A DNA stretch of 8,656 bases from contig JAEYFO010000048.1 in the NCBI GenBank assembly GCA_023402915.1, forward strand, positions 1 to 8,656. Direction: 5' to 3'. The notes beneath the pieces were generated by a model. That model saw only the letters and a list, made by a program, of their open reading frames with translations, did not search any database and was not told the origin of the DNA. Shown piece after piece: positions 5,742 to 8,656 of this stretch (the first letter of the stretch is position 1; every line of letters starts with the position of its first letter). This DNA is from Bacillota bacterium. Lineage in GTDB: Bacteria; Bacillota; Clostridia; Christensenellales; CALWSW01. A program made the position numbers and the translations under genes.

Positions 5742-5877
5742 CTGCGGGCGCAGGCGTTCGCCGACCCTTTCGGCGTACCCCCGGCTGCGGGCGCAGGGGA
5801 TTTTTGCTTTTTCAAAAAAGCCGCGCCGCTTTTCAAACTTCAAACAAAAACAGCTTCGCCGTCCGGAGCTGTTTTTT
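5742..5877 (+). terminator. Hairpin cluster ending in a strong Rho-independent terminator
   Basis: The terminator proper is CAGCTTCG (5851-5858) paired with CGGAGCTG (5864-5871) around CCGTC, flanked by an A-tract (5846-5850) and TTTTTTT (5872-5878). It could work on both strands. Upstream are the direct repeats CTGCGGGCGCAGG at 5742-5754 and 5785-5797, each foldable as CTGC-GGGC-GCAG; the second is followed by ATTTTTGCTTTTT. The stem CGCCGA-CCCTT-TCGGCG is at 5759-5775. It lies about 650 bp past the fprA stop with no protein gene between. It may end a long fprA 3' UTR or a separate non-coding transcript. Confidence 0.75.
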
Positions 5878-6071
5878 TATATTTGCAATGTTTCTATTTC
5901 TCAGTTTTTGCTGTTTCTCCGCTTGTCTTTCTCCGCTTTTCAGCCGTATGTTCCCTTCTGTCGATCCCGCCCTTTCCGCCGCCCGCGCCGGCGCATTTTT
6001 TGTTTTTTCCCGAAAAGAACTGCGCTTTTTTTGTTAAGTTGCGCGCCCTGCTTCCCCGCCGCCGCCGGATA
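5878..6071. other. Pyrimidine-rich non-coding spacer
   Basis: The plus strand is strongly pyrimidine-biased from about 5880 to 6030, with runs such as TTTCTCCGCTTGTCTTTCTC. No supported gene or strong hairpin is seen before the promoter at 6072. Confidence 0.4.
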
Positions 6072-6080
6072 TGCTATACT
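6072..6080 (+). promoter_or_regulatory. Extended -10 promoter for the YbaN-type gene
   Basis: TGCTATACT (6072-6080) is identical to the extended -10 element before fprA. No good -35 is seen at 16-18 bp upstream (TTCCCC at 6052-6057). Initiation near 6087 gives a leader of about 95 nt. Confidence 0.6.
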
Positions 6081-6127
6081 GTCAAAAATCCTTATGTGAT
6101 AGAATTATGTTTTGCAATCACAAAAAT

Positions 6128-6154
6128 TCCTTTTTGGAACTGTTCAAAAAAGGA
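6128..6154 (+). promoter_or_regulatory. AT-rich hairpin in the leader of the YbaN-type gene
   Basis: TCCTTTTTGGAA (6128-6139) pairs with TTCAAAAAAGGA (6143-6154) around a CTG loop, with a single G-A mismatch. It ends 12 nt before the AAAGGAG ribosome binding site (6167-6173). No function is known. Confidence 0.45.
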
Positions 6155-6181
6155 TCCATCTTCCCCAAAGGAGAACACCGG

Positions 6182-6547
6182 ATGAAGCTTTTCTATCTGA
6201 CGGCGGGCAGTCTTTTTCTGGCGCTGGGCGCGCTGGGCACGGTGCTGCCCGTGCTGCCGACCACGCCGTTTCTGCTGCTGACAGCCTATTGTTACACGCG
6301 CGGCTCGCTGCGGTTCGAGCGCTGGTTCACGGGAACGGGGCTGTATCAAAAGCACCTTGCGCCTTTTTTGAAGCATCGCGCCATGACCCGCGGCGCAAAG
6401 ATCCGCATTCTGGCGCTGGCCACCGTCATGATGGGCGCGAGCTTCTATTTTTGCCCCGTCTGGTTTGGGCGCGCCGCCATCGCTGCCGCCGTCGTTTGGA
6501 TGTATTATTATTTTTTCAAAAAAATCCGCACCGTTTCGGAGGAGTGA
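6182..6547 (+). CDS. DUF454/YbaN-family small inner-membrane protein
   Basis: This 121-residue integral membrane protein matches the DUF454 (YbaN) family, whose function is not established. The diagnostic segment is LGALGTVLPVLPTTPFLLLTAYCYTRGS (about 15-42): a first hydrophobic helix, then the proline-rich LPTTPF turn and a second hydrophobic stretch. RFERWFTGTGLYQKHLAPFLKHRAM (44-68) matches the conserved polar loop. Two further membrane segments are likely at about 75-92 and 95-112, followed by a basic KKIR tail. The start is ATG 6182, because AAAGGAG (6167-6173) sits 8 nt upstream. A longer frame open from 6071 would begin inside the promoter. It is a single-gene unit with its own promoter and terminator. 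Confidence 0.88.
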   Translation: MKLFYLTAGSLFLALGALGTVLPVLPTTPFLLLTAYCYTRGSLRFERWFTGTGLYQKHLAPFLKHRAMTRGAKIRILALATVMMGASFYFCPVWFGRAAIAAAVVWMYYYFFKKIRTVSEE

Positions 6548-6581
6548 TCCCCGCAGAAGAAGCGCTCCGTACAGAATGAAG

Positions 6582-6611
6582 AAACAGCTTCGGCGTTCCG
6601 GAGCTGTTTTT
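6582..6611 (+). terminator. Rho-independent terminator of the YbaN-type gene
   Basis: AAACAGCTTCGG (6582-6593) pairs with CCGGAGCTGTTT (6598-6609) around CGTT, a 12-bp stem with one G-U pair, then TTTTT through 6611. It lies 35 nt past the stop. It is a close sequence copy of the terminator at 5846-5877. Confidence 0.88.
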
Positions 6612-6615
6612 CGAT

Positions 6616-6657
6616 GGGCGCGGCTGCGCCCGCGCGGTGCTTTTTTCCGAAAAAAGT
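6616..6657. other. Two short hairpins after the YbaN terminator
   Basis: GGGCGC-GGCT-GCGCCC (6616-6631) is a perfect 6-bp stem. It is followed by CTTTTTT-CCG-AAAAAAG (6640-6656), a 7-bp AT-rich stem. They could be remnants of terminators in the convergent region. Confidence 0.4.
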
Positions 6658-6860
6658 GGTTATCGTTATGGCTGAAAGCCAGTCAGAGCTTTTAAGAGCT
6701 TGCCCCCTCAAAAGTCGATCAGGGCTTTCTGCAAATTTGTGTCCATCCTCACGGATGCAGGGGGACGGTTTGTGTTTCTTGTTTTTGAAATCCCACTTCC
6801 CCCGGCAGACCTCAAGGGAAGCTGTCTGCAAATATTGACTGAATGGCAGTCGTATATCTG
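6655..6860 (-). repeat. Minus-strand relatives of the 110-bp array unit
   Basis: On the minus strand, GACTGCCATTCAGTC (6851-6837) matches the junction hairpin ATGACTGGCACTCAGTCA of the 3011-3605 array and is followed, as there, by AATAT. A second related motif is TGACTGGCTTTCAGCCATAA on the minus strand near 6662-6681. Other stems are GCAGAC (6805-6810) with GTCTGC (6824-6829), and CATCC-TCAC-GGATG (6744-6757). Conservation outside the junction motif is low. The order on the minus strand is gene, dispersed repeat, junction motif, as it is on the plus strand after buk. Confidence 0.45.
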
Positions 6861-6984
6861 AACCCTTACGTTTCGTTCTTCCATTTTGAATTCTTGCGTC
6901 CCACCCTGCCAGCCATGGAAAAAGGAGTTCCACTTTTAACTGAGAATCGATCATACATTCTCAAACCTTATTCAATCCCCCATC

Positions 6985-7251
6985 AGGCGGCAACCGGAGA
7001 CTTTTTCCGGATCCCATTTCCCCTTGAAAGTTTTTGAAAGGGGTTTGGGGAAAACTTTTTTCAAAGGGCGTCACCTGCAAGGGTGACATGCAAGGGAGCG
7101 CCGGAAGCGGCAGCGAATCGGGGCGGCCATTTCCCCAAACCGCCTGCCGTGTGTCCTTTGGGTGCGGCGTTTTGGGGATTTTTCCAAGGAAGCATATCGC
7201 CCTGTGGGCGATACCGTTGCGAAGTGAGACAGCGCCCCTTACGTCTCCCCC
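6985..7251 (-). repeat. Dispersed structured 3'-flank repeat, copy C (full length)
   Basis: On the minus strand this runs from the final codons of the amidohydrolase (7251) to the TTGCCGCCTGATGG tail near 6980-6993. Hairpin 1 is a perfect 8-bp stem at 7195-7213; copy A has a G-U pair at one position. Hairpin 2 is GTCACC with GGTGAC (7070-7087). The AAAACTTTCAA box (about 7021-7034) lies in a CCCCTT...AAGGGG stem (7020-7043). Next comes CCGGA (6994-6998) with TCCGG (7006-7010). The leading GGGGGAGACG is shared with the region before copy B (GGGGGAGGCG), so the last amidohydrolase codons and TAA stop lie within the repeat. Confidence 0.85.
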
Positions 7252-8051
7252 TGCTCCTTCCCCAGCAGCCGCAGGGCATTGTTTGCGGTCACGTCCGCAA
7301 GCGCTTCGGGAGAAAGCCCGGCCGCCCTGAGGAACGCCAGCTCGGCGGCAGGCGTGCTCCAGGGGCAGTCGCTGCCAAAGAGCACACGCTCCGTGCCGTG
7401 CGCCAAGAGAAGCTGCCGGAAAAGCGCCGGGTCGCAAGAGGGGGCGCTCATGGCCGTGTCCAGATAGACGTTTTTCAGCCCGCAAAGCGACAGGAGCGCC
7501 TCGCGCGCCCGCTTCATGCCACCCATATGCGCCGCAATGATCCGCAAGCCCGGCAGCGCTTTCGCCAAGGCCGCCACGTCCTCCGGCGGCGCGTGGACCA
7601 CGCCGGGGGAATAGGGATCCTCGCCCGTGTGGAAGGCCACGGGAAGCCCCAGCTGCGCAATGGTCTCGTAAACCGGGTACGCCCGCTCGTCGCGAAGGAA
7701 AAAGTCCTGATAGTCCGGATGCAGCTTCACGCCGTGCAGCCCCAGCTCTTTGATGCGAAACAGCTCCTCCCGCGCGTCGGGCGCAAAGGGATGCACCGAG
7801 CCGAAGCACCACAGCCGCGGCTCGTCCGCCTGAAGCTGCGCCGCAAAGTTGTTCACGGAGCGCTGGTTCTTCGGCCTGGTCGCAATGTGCAGAACCACCG
7901 CCCTGTCTGCGCCTTCCGCGTCCATCCGCGAAAGCAGCCCCCGCGCCGTGCCGTCCGTGTTGGGCGCAACGCCCGCGATCTTTGACAGGCTCTCCATCGT
8001 CCGCCCTGCCAGCCCGTCCGGAAAACAATGGGTGTGAAAATCGATCAGCAT
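7239..8051 (-). CDS. Amidohydrolase-2 family metal-dependent hydrolase
   Basis: This 270-residue cytoplasmic TIM-barrel protein resembles the amidohydrolase-2 family, which includes decarboxylases such as ACMSD/gamma-resorcylate types and hydrolases of small ring or ester substrates. Metal-site motifs are in order: H6-x-H8 in DFHTHCFP, H111 in GVKLHPDYQDF, H141 in VAFHTGED, H175 in IIAAHMGG and D228 in VLFGSDCPW. NALRLLG (258-264) closes the fold. The substrate cannot be read from the sequence. The start is the ATG whose complement is 8049-8051; AGGAG (complement of 8058-8062) lies 6 nt upstream. It converges with the YbaN-type gene. The C-terminal QGET and the stop lie in repeat copy C, so the end of the protein may have been reshaped by repeat insertion. 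No clear promoter is seen upstream. Confidence 0.88.
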   Translation of the reverse strand: MLIDFHTHCFPDGLAGRTMESLSKIAGVAPNTDGTARGLLSRMDAEGADRAVVLHIATRPKNQRSVNNFAAQLQADEPRLWCFGSVHPFAPDAREELFRIKELGLHGVKLHPDYQDFFLRDERAYPVYETIAQLGLPVAFHTGEDPYSPGVVHAPPEDVAALAKALPGLRIIAAHMGGMKRAREALLSLCGLKNVYLDTAMSAPSCDPALFRQLLLAHGTERVLFGSDCPWSTPAAELAFLRAAGLSPEALADVTANNALRLLGKEQGET

Positions 8052-8284
8052 GAAACGCTCCTGTGCGGGGTTCTGCCCCGTACCCCATAAGGGGATTTGA
8101 AAAAGCCCTCATCCAAAGGGCGATCTGTCTCCCTGTTAAAACAACCCCTGAAACGGGGACGAAAAAACCTCCCGACCCCGTGCATGATCCGCTGCGGCGG
8201 CTTGTACGGCGGCCTGTACCCCGTGGGGGCAAAAGCGTTCCCTGCGGTTTTCTCTTGCCGCCCTCTTTGCACACAAGAGAAACC
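8052..8284. other. Upstream region of the amidohydrolase with GC hairpin module
   Basis: No gene is supported. CGGGG-TTCTG-CCCCG (8066-8080) ends 3 nt beyond the ribosome binding site of the minus-strand gene. CCCC-ATAA-GGGG (8083-8094) follows, then TTTGAAAAAG (8096-8105). This order repeats the module at 5403-5446, in the plus orientation. CCCC (8145-8148) and GGGG (8155-8158) can form another stem. The hairpin beside the ribosome binding site could lower translation of the amidohydrolase (inference). I could not find a good minus-strand -35/-10 pair. Confidence 0.5.
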
Positions 8285-8656
8285 AGCCGGAACCTTCTCC
8301 GGCTTTTCCCCTTTTCTTTGAAAGTTTTTGAAGGGAAACCCCTTTCGGGGTCAAGGATGTTCAGCCTTTTCTCCTTTGCCCTTCAACAGAAAACAGCCGG
8401 AACCTTCTCCAGCTTTTCTCTTTCTTTGAAAGTTTTTGAAGGGGGACATCCCTTTCGGGGTCAAGGATGTTCAGCCTTTTCTCCTTTGCCCTCAGTTGAC
8501 AAGGGCACATACGGTTCCTGCCGTGCGCCCCGAAGGGGTAAAGGGGTATTGCGACTGCTTGACATGGGTTCATTTAACCCCTCAACAGAAAACAGCCGGC
8601 ATCCCTTCCGGTTTTCCCTTTTCTTTGAAAGTTTTTGAAGGGGGGTTGGGGGACAC
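8285..8656 (-). repeat. 110-bp tandem duplication plus a third partial unit
   Basis: Bases 8285-8394 and 8395-8504 are copies at an exact 110-bp offset, including a 32-bp perfect block (8351-8382 and 8461-8492). A third partial unit starts at 8594 after an unrelated insert of about 85 bp (8494-8578) and runs off the window. On the minus strand each unit reads CTTCAAAAACTTTCAAAG, then a GCCGGA-GAAGG-TTCCGGC-type hairpin, preceded by CCCC-GAAA-GGGG. This is the box plus CCGGA-hairpin order seen at the ends of repeat copies B and C. By analogy, a minus-strand gene may end just beyond the window. Confidence 0.75.

Noticed and set aside
6071..6181. N-terminal extension of the YbaN-type protein from an upstream start
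   Set aside because: The extension begins in the -10 region, has no ribosome binding site and does not resemble the family. ATG 6182 has AAAGGAG 8 nt upstream.
8496..8524. Promoter with TTGACA at 8496-8501
   Set aside because: The hexamer is perfect, but no -10-like sequence lies 16-18 bp downstream (TGCCGT at 17 bp).

Overview
The window is about 60% GC by eye, with purine-rich GGAGG/AGGAG ribosome binding sites, a butyrate kinase and a class A flavodiiron protein. This points to an anaerobic Gram-positive of the Clostridia, probably a gut Oscillospirales-like lineage. That assignment is inferred from gene content and sequence style, not from a marker gene.

Layout: (1) 1-597, the 3' end of rsmI, followed by terminator-like hairpins. 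(2) 1002-2554, a translationally coupled pair: an acetolactate-synthase-type ACT regulatory subunit overlapping a butyrate kinase by ATGA. (3) 2555-3840, a gene-free stretch holding a structured dispersed repeat (copy A) and then an array of degenerate ~110-bp units, with a 206-bp block duplicated exactly 330 bp apart. (4) 3841-5193, a strong extended -10 promoter, a leader with two GC hairpins, and the flavodiiron protein FprA. (5) 5194-6060, gene-free: a shortened copy B of the dispersed repeat, a run of hairpins some of which exclude each other, a short hairpin array and a terminator. (6) 6072-6611, a small DUF454/YbaN-type membrane protein with its own promoter and terminator. (7) 6612-7251, the 110-bp-type elements and repeat copy C, both on the minus strand. 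(8) 7239-8051 (minus), an amidohydrolase-2 family metal-dependent hydrolase. (9) 8052-8656, more hairpin modules, including a 110-bp tandem duplication.

The proteins are ordinary anaerobe housekeeping and metabolic genes: rRNA methylation, possible acyl-phosphate/branched-chain metabolism, O2/NO detoxification, a small membrane protein and a hydrolase. I see no defence system, mobile-element protein, CRISPR array, tRNA or rRNA. Only about half of the window codes for protein.

The unusual part is the non-coding half. After buk, fprA and the amidohydrolase, in the sense direction of each gene and starting at or just after the stop codon, lies the same modular repeat. It contains hairpins whose arms vary while pairing is kept. 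It leads into an AAAACTTTCAA box and, further on, into hairpin arrays. This looks like a family of structured 3'-flank elements (REP/MITE-like or RNA-level) that carries its own tandem arrays. Its function is unknown and I do not assign one.
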